Made by a program: the position numbers and the translations under genes. DNA of 64,000 bases from Kitasatospora herbaricolor. GTDB taxonomy: Bacteria > Actinomycetota > Actinomycetes > Streptomycetales > Streptomycetaceae. Shown piece by piece: positions 18,534 to 27,833 of this stretch (its first letter is position 1; each line of letters opens with the position of its first letter). The stretch spans positions 1,736,001 through 1,800,000 of the forward strand of contig NZ_JAUSVA010000002.1 of the NCBI RefSeq assembly GCF_030813695.1, in the 5' to 3' direction. The notes under the pieces were generated by a model that saw nothing but the letters and a program-made list of their open reading frames with translations, was not told the origin of the DNA and ran no database searches.

Positions 18534-20537
18534 CTACCGGGCCCCGTACAGCTCCCGCTGCCAGAGCGCCTCGCAGAGCAGGTCCAGGCCCTGGCGCAGG
18601 TGCCGCCGGTAGGTGCCGTACGGAAGGCCCAGACGCCGGGCGGCGGCCTCCTGGGTGGGCGCGCCGGAGAAGTAGCTCGCCGTCAGGGCCTCACGGGCCC
18701 GGACGCCCCGCGGGTCCCGGGCGAGGTCGTCGACGGCCTCGCGCAGCAGGGCCCGCAGATCCTCGGCGGGGTGGTCGGAGTCGGCGACCAGGCGCGCCCG
18801 GGTCAGGGCGCAGACGGCGAAGGCCTCCAGGTCCCGCCAGTGCGGCAGGGCCTCCCGCACGGCCTGGTCGAAGGCGGTGCGGGAGAAGCCCGACGGCCCG
18901 CAGGAGGAGGTGGGGACCTCGGTGGCCGCTATGAAGTGGCGCAGCCAGGTCTCGACGGGCACCCTGCGCCAGTCGACGCCGAACAGCCCGTAGGTGTGCT
19001 CGCCGACCCGGGGCCGCGCGCCGGTGTCGGCCAGACTGCCCTTGACCCGCGCCGCCCAGGTCTCGGCGTCCCGCCAGACGGCGAAGCCGTAGGCGCGGCC
19101 GCGGGCCCGGGCGGACTCGGCCTGCGCCCGGGAGCTGCTCAGGTCGATGACCCGCGAGGGGACTTGGTAGCGCTCGGGGTAGACCGAGAAGCGGCTGATG
19201 CCGATGTGCTCGCCGGGGCCGACCGGCGCGGTGGCCGCGGCGTACTCCCAGGCGGCGGCCACCACGGGGTCGGTGGCCAGGTCCTCCGCGTCGGGCGGGG
19301 CCGACAGGGCGAGCCGGGCCGTGAACGCCACGATCCGGCCCGTGCTCACCAGCCGGTAGACGCTGAAGGCCCGGGGCTGGCGCTCCACCCAGTACCGGAC
19401 GAGGGCGGCGGAGGCCGGGCCCTCCGTCTCCTCGGCCATCCGCAGCACGACGTCGAGGTCGTCCGGCTGCAGCGGCCGGTCGTGCACCTCGTCCTCCCGG
19501 GACCAGGTGCGCAGCCGCGCGACGATCTCGCCCTCCCGGAACAGGTAGAAGAGTTCGTCGGTGACCGTCCAGACCTGCTCCTCGGGTGCCTCCCGCAGCA
19601 GCCGCAGGTACTCCTCCGCCAGCCGCCGGCGGATCGTCACGAAGATGTTGGGGGCGCGCCAGCGCAGGTCGGCGGCGAGCGTCTCGCGGGCGGCGTCGTG
19701 CGGGTGGAGCCCCCGGTGGGTGGACTCCATGAAGGGCAGGTCCCGCAGCCAGTCGAAGAGCTGGTGGGCGTCCTCCTCGGGCAGCACCGCGGCCAGCAGT
19801 TCCTCCGAGGTCGAAGAGGCCTGGGAGGCCACCTCCAGGGCCCGGCGGTGGGCCGGTGACGGCACCTCCCCGATCAACCCGGCCAGCAGGGTCCGCAGCA
19901 CGTCGGCCGAGGGTGCCCAGCTCTCCGTCCCGCTCCAGTCGCTCGATCCGGCGGCGGCGGCGAGCGACAGCGCCAGCGGGTTGCCGCCGGCGAAGCGGAG
20001 CACCAGGTCCCGCATCTCGGGCCGGATCTGCGCCGCGGCGAGCAGGCTCCGGGCCTGCTCCTCGGAGAACTGCTCCAGTTCGGTCACGTGCAGGAGGCCG
20101 GCCCACGCCGGGTCGGCGGTCCACTGCGGCTGCGGCGCGAGCCGGCCGCCCAGGACGATCAGCGCGCCTTCCGCGGCCCGGGGCAGGAAGCGCTGCCACA
20201 GCCAGCTCTCCAGCCACTGGCAGTGTTCGAACGAGTCCACGAACAGGACCGTGCCGGGGACGTCCAGGAAGGGCCTGGCCGCTCGCTCGAAGTCGGCCGG
20301 GTCGCGGCTGACGAAGCGGCCGTCGAGTTCGAGCAGCGGCCGCCCGGCCGCCCGGGTCTGGTCGGCCAGCCGCCGGAGCAGGGTCGACTTCCCGATCCCG
20401 CCCGGCCCGAACACGTAGAACGCGAAAGGCGCCTGCGGATCGTCCGCCAACGCCTGGGCGAAGCGCCCGAGTTCGGCGTCCCGGCCGATGAAGGCCTGGA
20501 CGCGCGCGGTGCTCAGCCGCTCTCCCACGGACGCCAC
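18534..20537 (-). CDS. P-loop NTPase regulator with C-terminal helix-turn-helix
   Basis: A 667-aa protein from GTG 20537, chosen because GGAGGGG lies 7 nt upstream; the longer frame to 20792 is Arg/Pro-rich non-coding-like. An NTPase domain begins near residue 15 (FIGRDAELGRF) with Walker A GPGGIGKST at 44-52 and TVLFVDSFEH as the Walker B region, similar to STAND/NB-ARC-type ATPases. The last 40 residues (GAPTQEAAARRLGLPYGTYRRH) look like a sigma-4/LuxR-type DNA-binding helix-turn-helix. It is likely a signal-integrating transcriptional regulator. Immediate neighbours on the same strand are the TTA-containing flavoprotein unit downstream and the P450/NTF2 pair upstream; either could be a target. 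Confidence 0.8.
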   Translation of the reverse strand: MASVGERLSTARVQAFIGRDAELGRFAQALADDPQAPFAFYVFGPGGIGKSTLLRRLADQTRAAGRPLLELDGRFVSRDPADFERAARPFLDVPGTVLFVDSFEHCQWLESWLWQRFLPRAAEGALIVLGGRLAPQPQWTADPAWAGLLHVTELEQFSEEQARSLLAAAQIRPEMRDLVLRFAGGNPLALSLAAAAGSSDWSGTESWAPSADVLRTLLAGLIGEVPSPAHRRALEVASQASSTSEELLAAVLPEEDAHQLFDWLRDLPFMESTHRGLHPHDAARETLAADLRWRAPNIFVTIRRRLAEEYLRLLREAPEEQVWTVTDELFYLFREGEIVARLRTWSREDEVHDRPLQPDDLDVVLRMAEETEGPASAALVRYWVERQPRAFSVYRLVSTGRIVAFTARLALSAPPDAEDLATDPVVAAAWEYAAATAPVGPGEHIGISRFSVYPERYQVPSRVIDLSSSRAQAESARARGRAYGFAVWRDAETWAARVKGSLADTGARPRVGEHTYGLFGVDWRRVPVETWLRHFIAATEVPTSSCGPSGFSRTAFDQAVREALPHWRDLEAFAVCALTRARLVADSDHPAEDLRALLREAVDDLARDPRGVRAREALTASYFSGAPTQEAAARRLGLPYGTYRRHLRQGLDLLCEALWQRELYGAR

Positions 20538-20724
20538 AGCAGTTCCCCTCCCCCATGTCCCGGCTACGACCGGTGCCCACCGCCCGGCCGGCCGGGCCCG
20601 GCGGCGAACGGCGCCGGTACTGCGGGCCCGTGGTGGCCCGGCCGCCCCGAGCCGCCTGCTCCGGCCGGCCGGAGCCGCGTCGGGCATACGCCGCGGTGGG
20701 TCCCTGTCCGGCTTTGCGGTAGCG

Positions 20725-20730
20725 ATCCTA
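20725..20730 (-). promoter_or_regulatory. Candidate -10 box for the NTPase regulator gene
   Basis: TAGGAT on the minus strand, about 190 nt before GTG 20537, in an otherwise gene-free 375-bp spacer (20538-20913). No convincing -35 box. Confidence 0.3.
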
Positions 20731-20851
20731 ACCAGGGCGCCGGGCGCCTGCGCCGGTGGCACCACCGCCGGGGATGTTCGTGGACGTCGCACGGCCGTAC
20801 CGGGGGGCGGTTCGCAGGGCTCCGGAATTCGGACGGACCGGACGAGGTCCG

Positions 20852-20881
20852 GCGGGCTCCCGCGGGTCCGGGGGAGCCCGC
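20852..20881 (-). terminator. Weak terminator hairpin after the NTF2-like gene
   Basis: 10-bp inverted repeat GCGGGCTCCC/GGGAGCCCGC with a 10-nt loop, 33 bp after the NTF2-like stop. Confidence 0.4.
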
Positions 20882-20913
20882 GCGCGGCGGCGTCGACCGA
20901 TGGCCCGTCCCGG

Positions 20914-21309
20914 TCACCTGATGTGTGCCAGGTCCCGGTCGTCGGCGTGGCCTGCCACCAGCAGGGTGGTCTCCTCGACCCGCAGGAAGCGCCCGTCCGG
21001 GGCGAGTTCGGCGAAGAGGTACACCTCGGTGCGGGAGGTGCGGCCGTTGTGCTGCTCGACGGTGACGGTGTGACGGTCCGCGTAGCGCGAACCGTCCCGG
21101 AGCTCGTCGTGGACCTGGATGTGCCCGCCGCGGACCAGCGAGCGGAGCCGGGTCATGTGCTGCGCGAAGGAGTCCCGATCGCTCCACACGCCGTCGGTGC
21201 GCTGGCGGTAGTCGGGGGCGAAGTGCCGGTCCAGGGCTTCGGTGAGGTCGAGTTCCGGGGTGAACAGCAGGTCGTTGATGGCCCGGGTGATGTCGGTCGG
21301 GGTCGTCAC
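20914..21309 (-). CDS. NTF2-like (SnoaL-type) protein
   Basis: A 131-aa single NTF2-fold protein: MTTPTDITRAINDLLFTPEL, HFAPDYRQRTDGVWSDRDSF, VRGGHIQVHDEL, and a beta-rich C-terminus ending DDRDLAHIR. The fold serves in ketosteroid isomerase-like, polyketide cyclase-like or purely binding proteins; no catalytic pair can be assigned with confidence. Start GTG 21309 has GGGAGAA 5 nt upstream. It follows a P450 gene on the same strand after 123 bp, so they may act on one small molecule. Confidence 0.8.
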   Translation of the reverse strand: MTTPTDITRAINDLLFTPELDLTEALDRHFAPDYRQRTDGVWSDRDSFAQHMTRLRSLVRGGHIQVHDELRDGSRYADRHTVTVEQHNGRTSRTEVYLFAELAPDGRFLRVEETTLLVAGHADDRDLAHIR

Positions 21310-21432
21310 GGTCTTCTCCCTGAGGGTGTGGTGGTGAGGGACGCGGTGGTGGTGAGGGCGCGGCGCGGACCCGGGCTCCTGGAGCAGGGCGGGCGGGACG
21401 CCGGCCCTGCGGATGGAGGGCCGGGCCCGGCT

Positions 21433-22668
21433 TCAGCCGAGGCCGGCGGCGCCCGCCCGGACGGGGGTGAAGTCGAGCGGCAGGGCGACGGGGCCCCGGG
21501 TGTAGAGACCGGCCTCCCGGTAGCGGGCGCCCGGGACGTGGCGGACCTGGTCGAGCAGGGGGAGCAGCAACGCGGCCACGGTCTCGGTCTCGGCGCGGGC
21601 GAAGGCCGCGCCGACGCACTGGTGCAGACCGGCGCCGAACGCCAGGTGCTGAGCGGCGGCGGTGAAGGAGCGGGCGGTGCCGAGGTCCGGCCTGTGGATG
21701 TCGAAGGCGTCCGGGGCGGTGAACGCCTCGGGGTCGCGGTTCGCCGCGCCGATCATGCAGAAGACGGTGGCACCGGCCGGGACGACCGCGCCCCCGAATT
21801 CGGCGTCCTGCTCGACCTGGCGGGGGATCAGCTGGACGGGCGGCGTGAAACGCAGGGTCTCGGCGATCGCGGCGGGCAGCAGGGTCGGGTCCTCGCGGAC
21901 CTGCGCCAGCTGTCCGGGGTGGTCGATCAGGTGCTTGAAGAGGAGGGCGAGGGTCTTGTCGGCGGGCTCGACGGCCGCGAGCAGCACGTTGATGATCAGC
22001 GCGGTGACTTCGCGGTCGCTCATGGCGATGCCGTCGAACTCCGCCGTGCACAGCTTCGATATCAGGTCGGCGCCGGGCCGGCGGCGCCGCCGCTCGATGA
22101 CGGGGACGAGGTAGGCCTCCAACTGCTCGGCGCAGTCCAGGCAGTGGCGGCGGCGTTCGGGTGTGAGGTCCAGGCTGGTGACGAACTCGCCGACGCCGCC
22201 GAGCCAGGCGCGCACCTGCCGGTGATCCCGCTTGTCCAGGCCGAGCACGTCGAGCGTCACCCGGACCGCGAAGGGCTTGCCGAAGTCGTTGACGAGGTCC
22301 AGCCGCCCCCGGGGCAGGAAGGGCGCGACCAGCTCGGCGGCGTTGGCGCGGACGGCGCGTACCTGGCCCTCCAGGGCCGACCCGGTGAACCCGCGGACGA
22401 CGATCCCTCGCTTGGCGGTGTGCTCGGCCCCGGTCATCCGGGCGAGGACCGGCCCGCGCATCACCGGCTCGGCACGCACCTGCAACGGCCGGGTGGTGAA
22501 GCCCTCATGGTCGGTCAGCACCCGCTTCACGTCCTGGTGCCGGGAGAGGAAGTAGCTGTCGATCGCGGGTTCGTGGTGCACCCGCGACCGCTCTCTCAGC
22601 CCAGCGAAGTACCGGTAGGGGTCGACGGCGAAGTCCGCGGACAGGACGCTGAAGCGGGGATCGGCCAT
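21433..22668 (-). CDS. Cytochrome P450
   Basis: A 411-aa bacterial class I P450. The heme motif is intact (FGAGLHQCVGAAFAR, ligand Cys351) and the K-helix ExxR is ETLR. The I-helix reads LLAAVEPADKT, so the usual acidic-Thr pair of the oxygen-activation groove is altered. ATG 22668 (MADPRFSVLSADFAVDPY) is the family start. A minus-strand CATAAT at 22738-22743 is a possible -10 box about 70 nt upstream. No ferredoxin gene is adjacent. With the downstream NTF2-like gene it may form a small tailoring unit. Confidence 0.92.
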   Translation of the reverse strand: MADPRFSVLSADFAVDPYRYFAGLRERSRVHHEPAIDSYFLSRHQDVKRVLTDHEGFTTRPLQVRAEPVMRGPVLARMTGAEHTAKRGIVVRGFTGSALEGQVRAVRANAAELVAPFLPRGRLDLVNDFGKPFAVRVTLDVLGLDKRDHRQVRAWLGGVGEFVTSLDLTPERRRHCLDCAEQLEAYLVPVIERRRRRPGADLISKLCTAEFDGIAMSDREVTALIINVLLAAVEPADKTLALLFKHLIDHPGQLAQVREDPTLLPAAIAETLRFTPPVQLIPRQVEQDAEFGGAVVPAGATVFCMIGAANRDPEAFTAPDAFDIHRPDLGTARSFTAAAQHLAFGAGLHQCVGAAFARAETETVAALLLPLLDQVRHVPGARYREAGLYTRGPVALPLDFTPVRAGAAGLG

Positions 22669-22886
22669 GGGGGCGGAGACCTCTCGGGGGGCGGGCACGG
22701 CGGGACAACTCGCTCGGCCCCGCCCGCCGCATGATCCATTATGGCCGGTCGCCGACGCCGCCCGGCAACTCGGCCCGGAGGAAGGCTTCCTGAGCTCGCG
22801 CATGCCCGGCGACCGGCGACCGGCGACCGGGGCGCGGCCGGCCCCGCCGCCCCGGTGCCGTGCCCCGCCCGCCGCGGGCGGCGGGA

Positions 22887-23459
22887 TCAGCGGCCGGCCG
22901 CGGCCGCCTGCCGCCCGGCCCGCCAGTCGGGTGCGAGCAGCGACCAGATCTCCTGGTCGTGCCGCTTGCCCCGGTAGAGGTAACTCTCGCGCAGCACACC
23001 CTCCCTGGTCATCCCGAGCCGGCGGGCGACGGCGATGCTGGGCTCGTTCTCGGCGGACACCCACCACTCCACCCGGTGGATGCCCCGCTCCTCGACGGCC
23101 CAGTCGATGATGGTCCGCACGGCCCGGGTCACCAGCCCCTTGCCGACGGCCGCCGGCTCCAGCCAGCAGCCGGCCTCGGCGGTGCCCTGCTCGATCTCCC
23201 ACCGGCGGAAGATGACGGCGCCGACCAGCGTGCCGCCGGTCCGGATGCCGTGGATCCGCCCGGCGTCGGCCGCCGTCCTGTCCGCGTAGGCCTGGAGGAA
23301 TGCCCGGCTGGACGCCAGGTCGGTGACGAGGTCGGGGAGCCCGTTGTGCTGCCCGATGAACTCCCGCCCCCGGTCGATGTGGGCCAGGAACTCCTCGGCC
23401 TGCCACGGTTCGAGCGGGGACAGCTCGGCGCCGTCGTCCCCCAGGGATATCGAGTACAT
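22887..23459 (-). CDS. GNAT acetyltransferase (RimJ/RimL type)
   Basis: A 190-aa N-acetyltransferase. The acetyl-CoA-binding pattern is seen in GCWLEPAAVGKGLVTRAVRT, and the C-terminal part ESYLYRGKRHDQEIWSLL is typical of RimJ/RimL relatives that acetylate ribosomal protein N-termini or other amines. Start ATG 23459 has GGAGAGA 3-4 nt upstream and removes 16 non-homologous residues of the longer frame. Substrate unknown. Confidence 0.9.
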   Translation of the reverse strand: MYSISLGDDGAELSPLEPWQAEEFLAHIDRGREFIGQHNGLPDLVTDLASSRAFLQAYADRTAADAGRIHGIRTGGTLVGAVIFRRWEIEQGTAEAGCWLEPAAVGKGLVTRAVRTIIDWAVEERGIHRVEWWVSAENEPSIAVARRLGMTREGVLRESYLYRGKRHDQEIWSLLAPDWRAGRQAAAAGR

Positions 23460-23573
23460 GGTCTCTCCACGGTCGGCCCGGTGCACACTGCCCGGGGATC
23501 CTCTCACGGGCCTGCGGGCACCGTCGGGATTTTTGGCCGCGCACTGCCAGGGGGCCGGGGCACAGCCGGAACC

Positions 23574-23615
23574 GCCGGGCGGGCCGGGCGGTCAGGCCCG
23601 TCCGGCCCGCCCGCC
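23574..23615 (-). terminator. Terminator hairpin after the aldo/keto reductase gene
   Basis: A long G/C stem of about 18 bp with one or two mismatches and a 5-nt loop (tcagg), 38 bp downstream of the aldo/keto reductase stop. Confidence 0.55.
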
Positions 23616-23652
23616 CGGCCCCGCGGTCGGCGGCGGCCCTGGTCCGCCGTGG

Positions 23653-24636
23653 TCACCAGCGGTCGTGGACCGTCGCGCGGATCCGCCGGTCGTACAGCTC
23701 GGTGACCGCGGCCAGGGTCGCCCCGGGGAGCGGCGGCAGGGCCGCGGCGGCCGCGTTGGCCCGCGCCTGCTCCGGGTTGCGGGCACCGGGGATGACGGTG
23801 CTGACGCCCGGCTGCTGGACGATCCAGCGCAGGGCGGTCTGGGCCGGGGTGGCGCCCTCGGGGGCCAGCGCCGCGAATTCGACGGCCGCCTCGACGCCGG
23901 TGGCGAAGTCGACGCCGGAGAAGGTCTCGCCCTGGTCGAAGGCGGAGCCGTCCCGGTTGTAGGTGCGGTGGTCGTCCTTCGGGAAGACGGTGTCGCGGGT
24001 GTAGCGGCCGGAGAGCAGGCCGGAGGCGAGCGGGACGCGGGCGATGATGCCGACGCCGGCGGCCGCGGCGGCCGGCAGGACTTCGTCCAGCGGCTTCAGC
24101 CGGAACGGGTTGAGGATGATCTGGACGCTGGCCACGCCCGGGCGGGCGATCGCGGTGAGCGCCTCCGCGCAGGTCTCGACGCTGACGCCGTAGGCGGCCA
24201 CGCGCTGCTCGGCCACCAGGGTGTCGAGCGCGTCGAAGACCTGGTCGCGGGAGTAGACGGCGGTGGGCGGGCAGTGCAGCTGGACCAGGTCGAGCCGCTC
24301 GACACCGAGGTTGGCGCGGGAGCGGTCGGTCCAGGCCCGCAGGTTGTCCAGGGTGTAGTGCTCGGGGCGCTGTTCCAGGCGGCGGCCCGCCTTGGTGGCG
24401 ACGAGCACGCCCGCGTCCGGGCGTTCGCGCAGGTAGCGGCCGATCAGCTGCTCGCTGCGGCCGTCGCCGTACACGTCCGCGGTGTCGAAGAAGGTGACTC
24501 CGGACTCCACGGCCGCGTCGAGGACGGCGAGGGCGTCCTCCTCACGGACGTCACCCCAGTCCGCGCCGAGCTGCCAGGTGCCGAGGCCGACGACGGAGGC
24601 CTTGCGGCCCGTCCTGCCGAGTACGCGCTGTTCCAT
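23653..24636 (-). CDS. Aldo/keto reductase
   Basis: A 327-aa NADPH-dependent aldo/keto reductase. The catalytic tetrad is visible: Asp and Tyr in FFDTADVYGDG, Lys in VATKAG and His in VQLHCPP. The NADP motif near the C-terminus is VIPGARNPEQARAN. ATG 24636 begins MEQRVLGRTGRKASVVGLGT. It is divergent from a sugar transporter operon and lies 104 bp from a perfect LacI-type palindrome, so it may be co-regulated sugar metabolism (sugar aldehyde/ketone reduction); this is inference. Confidence 0.93.
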   Translation of the reverse strand: MEQRVLGRTGRKASVVGLGTWQLGADWGDVREEDALAVLDAAVESGVTFFDTADVYGDGRSEQLIGRYLRERPDAGVLVATKAGRRLEQRPEHYTLDNLRAWTDRSRANLGVERLDLVQLHCPPTAVYSRDQVFDALDTLVAEQRVAAYGVSVETCAEALTAIARPGVASVQIILNPFRLKPLDEVLPAAAAAGVGIIARVPLASGLLSGRYTRDTVFPKDDHRTYNRDGSAFDQGETFSGVDFATGVEAAVEFAALAPEGATPAQTALRWIVQQPGVSTVIPGARNPEQARANAAAAALPPLPGATLAAVTELYDRRIRATVHDRW

Positions 24637-24739
24637 GCCCAGAGCCTCTCACTTCGGACCGCCGGCGACGGTCTCCGGGGGTCCGCGTGTCCGTGGCACC
24701 CGGCGGGGCGCGGACGGCGGCCACGACCCGTGCCCGCCC

Positions 24740-24759
24740 GATTGTTAACGTTAACAATC
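24740..24759. promoter_or_regulatory. LacI-family operator O1 (perfect 20-bp palindrome)
   Basis: The core ATTGTTAACGTTAACAAT with matching flanking G and C is a perfect 20-bp palindrome with the central CG typical of LacI/GalR operators. It lies between the aldo/keto reductase and the sugar-binding lipoprotein genes. Confidence 0.75.
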
Positions 24760-24831
24760 AGCCCGTCAAGCCCCTGCGCGACATCCTCCGAATCCTCTCC
24801 TCCGCGAGACCCAACGGTGATCTCGGGCCAC

Positions 24832-24862
24832 TTGACGAGGTTTCTGTGAGCGTTAACACTCA
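24832..24862 (+). promoter_or_regulatory. chvE promoter -35 box and LacI-family operator O2
   Basis: TTGACG at 24832-24837 is a good -35 box. Operator O2, TGAGCGTTAACACTCA (24847-24862, one mismatched pair), overlaps the expected -10 position. O1 and O2 centres are 105 bp apart, ten helical turns, suitable for looping. The remaining 24863-25050 is featureless G/C-rich leader. Confidence 0.65.
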
Positions 24863-25062
24863 TGTAACGCCAGGCCGGAGCGGCATGGCGGCGACACCCA
24901 CGGCGGGCTCCCGCCGGCCCGTCCGGCCACCACCGGACGGCCCCGGGAGCTCCCCTCCCGGCCGGCACCCCCAACCCGCCGGCCCGGGGCCCGCCCGCCC
25001 CCGCTCCACCCGCCCCGGCCCACACCGAGGCCGCGCCGACATGGCAGACCACTGGAGGAATT

Positions 25063-26175
25063 GTGCGGAAAGTACTGACGGGCCTCGCCGGGGCCGGCCT
25101 CGCGCTCTCGCTGGCAGCCTGCGGCCAGAGCGCCAACGGCGTCGGCGACGGCGACGGCGCGAGCGGAGCCGGCGGCGGCGACGCCAAGGGCGGCCTGGTC
25201 GGCATAGCGATGCCGACGAAGTCCTCGGAGCGCTGGATCAACGACGGCAGCAACATGGTCAAGCAGTTCCAGGCCAAGGGCTACAAGACCGACCTGCAGT
25301 ACGGCGACAACGTGGTGGAGAACCAGGTCTCGCAGATCGAGAACATGATCACCAAGGGGGCCAAGCTCCTGGTGGTCGCCGCGATCGACGGCTCCTCCCT
25401 CACCGACGTGCTGCAGAAGGCCGCCGACGCGCACATCCCGGTGATCTCCTACGACCGCCTGATCCGCGGCACCAAGAACGTCGACTACTACGCGACCTTC
25501 GACAACTACAAGGTCGGCGTCCTGCAGGGCACCTACATCGCCGACAAGCTCGGGCTCAAGGACGGGAAGGGCCCGTTCAACGTCGAGCTGTTCGCCGGCT
25601 CGCCGGACGACAACAACGCGCAGTTCTTCTTCAACGGCGCGATGAGCGTCCTCAAGCCCTACCTCGACAGCAAGAAGCTGGTCGTGCAGAGCGGGCAGAG
25701 CGACTTCAACCAGGTCGCCACCCTGCGCTGGGACGGCGGCCTCGCGCAGTCCCGGATGGACAACCTGCTGAGCAAGTCGTACACCTCGGCCGGCGTCGAC
25801 GCCGTGCTCTCCCCCTACGACGGCATCTCGATCGGCATCCTCTCCTCCCTCAAGGGCGTCGGCTACGGGGGCGCCGGAAAGGCGATGCCGGTGGTGACCG
25901 GCCAGGACGGCGAGCTGGCCTCGGTGAAGTCGATCATCGCGGGTGAGCAGACCCAGACCGTCTACAAGGACACCCGCGAACTCGCCAAGGTCGCCGTGCA
26001 GATGGGCGACGCGGTACTCACCGGCGGCAAGCCCGAGGTGAACGACGAGAAGCAGTACGACAACGGCGTCAAGGTCGTCCCCGCCTACCTGCTCCAGCCG
26101 GTCAGTGTCGACAAGGACAACTACCGGCAGGTGCTGGTGGACGGCGGGCAGTACACCGCCGACCAGCTCAAGTAG
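25063..26175 (+). CDS. chvE: Multiple monosaccharide ABC transporter substrate-binding lipoprotein
   Basis: A 370-aa periplasmic-binding-type lipoprotein (ChvE/XylF group). The signal [20 protein letters not shown] has lipobox LAAC. The mature part shows [59 protein letters not shown] and [15 protein letters not shown]. ChvE-type proteins bind several aldoses (arabinose, xylose, glucose, galactose). Start GTG 25063 has GGAGG 4-5 nt upstream. Two strong hairpins follow the stop before the ATPase gene. Likely repressed by a LacI protein through O1/O2. Confidence 0.95.
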   Translation: MRKVLTGLAGAGLALSLAACGQSANGVGDGDGASGAGGGDAKGGLVGIAMPTKSSERWINDGSNMVKQFQAKGYKTDLQYGDNVVENQVSQIENMITKGAKLLVVAAIDGSSLTDVLQKAADAHIPVISYDRLIRGTKNVDYYATFDNYKVGVLQGTYIADKLGLKDGKGPFNVELFAGSPDDNNAQFFFNGAMSVLKPYLDSKKLVVQSGQSDFNQVATLRWDGGLAQSRMDNLLSKSYTSAGVDAVLSPYDGISIGILSSLKGVGYGGAGKAMPVVTGQDGELASVKSIIAGEQTQTVYKDTRELAKVAVQMGDAVLTGGKPEVNDEKQYDNGVKVVPAYLLQPVSVDKDNYRQVLVDGGQYTADQLK

Positions 26176-26178
26176 TCC

Positions 26179-26202
26179 CGCGGCCCGGGCCCCCGGGCCG
26201 CG
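26179..26202 (+). terminator. Intercistronic hairpin 1 after chvE
   Basis: Perfect 11-bp G/C stem with a 2-nt loop, 3 bp after the chvE stop. As part of an operon it more likely attenuates transcription or protects the chvE mRNA than ends it fully. Confidence 0.6.
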
Positions 26203-26217
26203 CCGAGCCGGGCGCTC

Positions 26218-26254
26218 ACGGGCCGGCGGCCGCTCACCCGAGCCGCCGGCCCGT
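26218..26254 (+). terminator. Intercistronic hairpin 2 after chvE
   Basis: Perfect 13-bp stem (26218-26230 and 26242-26254), 11-nt loop, 28 bp before the ATPase start. Same interpretation as hairpin 1. Confidence 0.6.
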
Positions 26255-26282
26255 ACCGCCCCCGTCGAACGGATGCACCACC

Positions 26283-27830
26283 ATGGCCGGACCCGTCCTT
26301 GAGATGCGTTCGATCAGCAAGTCCTTCCCCGGGGTCAAGGCCCTCTCCGACGTCAACCTGAGCGTCGCCCCCGGCGAGGTCCACGCGATCTGCGGCGAGA
26401 ACGGCGCCGGCAAGTCCACCCTGATGAAGGTGCTCAGCGGGGTCCACCCGCACGGCTCCTACGAGGGCGAGATCCGCTTCGAGGGCGAGCCCTGCGAGTT
26501 CCGGGACATCCGGGCCAGCGAACGGCGCGGCATCGTGATCATCCATCAGGAACTCGCCCTGGTGCCCTACCTGTCGATCGCCGAGAACATCTTCCTCGGC
26601 AACGAGCACGCCCGCCGGGGCATCATCAGCTGGCACCGGACCGTCACCCATGCCACCGCGCTGCTCAAGCGGGTGGGCCTGCACGAGAACCCGCACACCC
26701 GGGTCGCCGACATCGGCGTGGGCAAGCAGCAACTGGTCGAGATCGCCAAGGCGCTGGCCAAGGAGGTCAAGCTGCTGATCCTGGACGAGCCGACCGCCGC
26801 GCTGAACGACGAGGACAGCCGCAAGCTGCTCGACCTGATCCTGGAGCTGAAGGCCCAGGGCATCTCCTGCATCATCATCTCGCACAAGCTCAACGAGATC
26901 GCCCGGGTCGCCGACTCCGTCACCATCCTGCGCGACGGCCGGACCATCGAGACCGTCGACGTGAAGGCGGCGGGGATCTCCGAGGACCGGATCATCCGCG
27001 GCATGGTCGGCCGCGACCTGGAACACCGCTACCCCGAGCGCACCCCGGAGATCGGCGAGGTCGCGCTGGCCGTCGAGGACTGGACCGTCCACCACCCGAT
27101 CGACCACCAGCGCAAGGTCGTGGACGGGGTCTCGCTGCACGTCCGGCACGGCGAGATCGTCGGCATCGCCGGCCTGATGGGCGCCGGCCGCACCGAACTG
27201 GCGATGAGCGTCTTCGGCCGCTCGTACGGCCGGTGGGCCGGCGGCCGGGTGCTGCTGGACGGCCGGGAGATCCGCACCCGCAGCGTCCCGGAGGCGATCG
27301 GCCACGGCCTCGCGTACGTCACCGAGGACCGCAAGCAGCTCGGCCTGAACCTCGCGGACAGCGTCAGTCGCAACATCTCGCTCGGGGCGCTCGGCAAGGT
27401 CGCGCGGCGCGGCTGGATCGACGAGCACGAGGAGACCCGGATCGCCGAGGGCTTCCGGCGGAGCATGAACATCAAGACCCCCTCGGTGTTCGCGCAGACC
27501 GGCAAGCTCAGCGGCGGCAACCAGCAGAAGGTCGTCCTCAGCAAGTGGATCTTCTCAGGGCCCGAGGTGCTGATCCTCGACGAACCCACCCGCGGCATCG
27601 ACGTCGGCGCCAAGGCCGAGATCTACACGGTGATCGCCGGGCTGGCCGCGCAGGGCAAGGCGGTGCTGGTCATCTCCTCCGAACTGCCCGAGCTGCTCGG
27701 CATGTGCGACCGCATCTACACGATGGCCGAGGGCCGGCTCACCGGTGAGCTGGACCGCGCGGACGCGACCCAGGAATCCCTCATGCGCCTCATGACCGTG
27801 AGCGCGGCGACCGAGAACGAGCAGGTGTAA
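26283..27830 (+). CDS. mmsA: Multiple monosaccharide ABC transporter ATPase
   Basis: A 515-aa ATPase with two ABC domains, as in CUT2 importers. The first domain has Walker [11 protein letters not shown] and Walker [12 protein letters not shown]; its signature position reads DIGVGKQQ, atypical but normal for this family. The second has the degenerate Walker A region [11 protein letters not shown], signature LSGGNQQK and Walker [19 protein letters not shown]. It powers import with MmsB; its stop is 3 bp before mmsB. Confidence 0.96.
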   Translation: MAGPVLEMRSISKSFPGVKALSDVNLSVAPGEVHAICGENGAGKSTLMKVLSGVHPHGSYEGEIRFEGEPCEFRDIRASERRGIVIIHQELALVPYLSIAENIFLGNEHARRGIISWHRTVTHATALLKRVGLHENPHTRVADIGVGKQQLVEIAKALAKEVKLLILDEPTAALNDEDSRKLLDLILELKAQGISCIIISHKLNEIARVADSVTILRDGRTIETVDVKAAGISEDRIIRGMVGRDLEHRYPERTPEIGEVALAVEDWTVHHPIDHQRKVVDGVSLHVRHGEIVGIAGLMGAGRTELAMSVFGRSYGRWAGGRVLLDGREIRTRSVPEAIGHGLAYVTEDRKQLGLNLADSVSRNISLGALGKVARRGWIDEHEETRIAEGFRRSMNIKTPSVFAQTGKLSGGNQQKVVLSKWIFSGPEVLILDEPTRGIDVGAKAEIYTVIAGLAAQGKAVLVISSELPELLGMCDRIYTMAEGRLTGELDRADATQESLMRLMTVSAATENEQV

Positions 27831-27833
27831 GGC

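Noticed and set aside
20538..20792. Extended N-terminus of the NTPase regulator
   Set aside because: Arg/Pro-rich with non-coding character; GTG 20537 has a strong ribosome-binding site.
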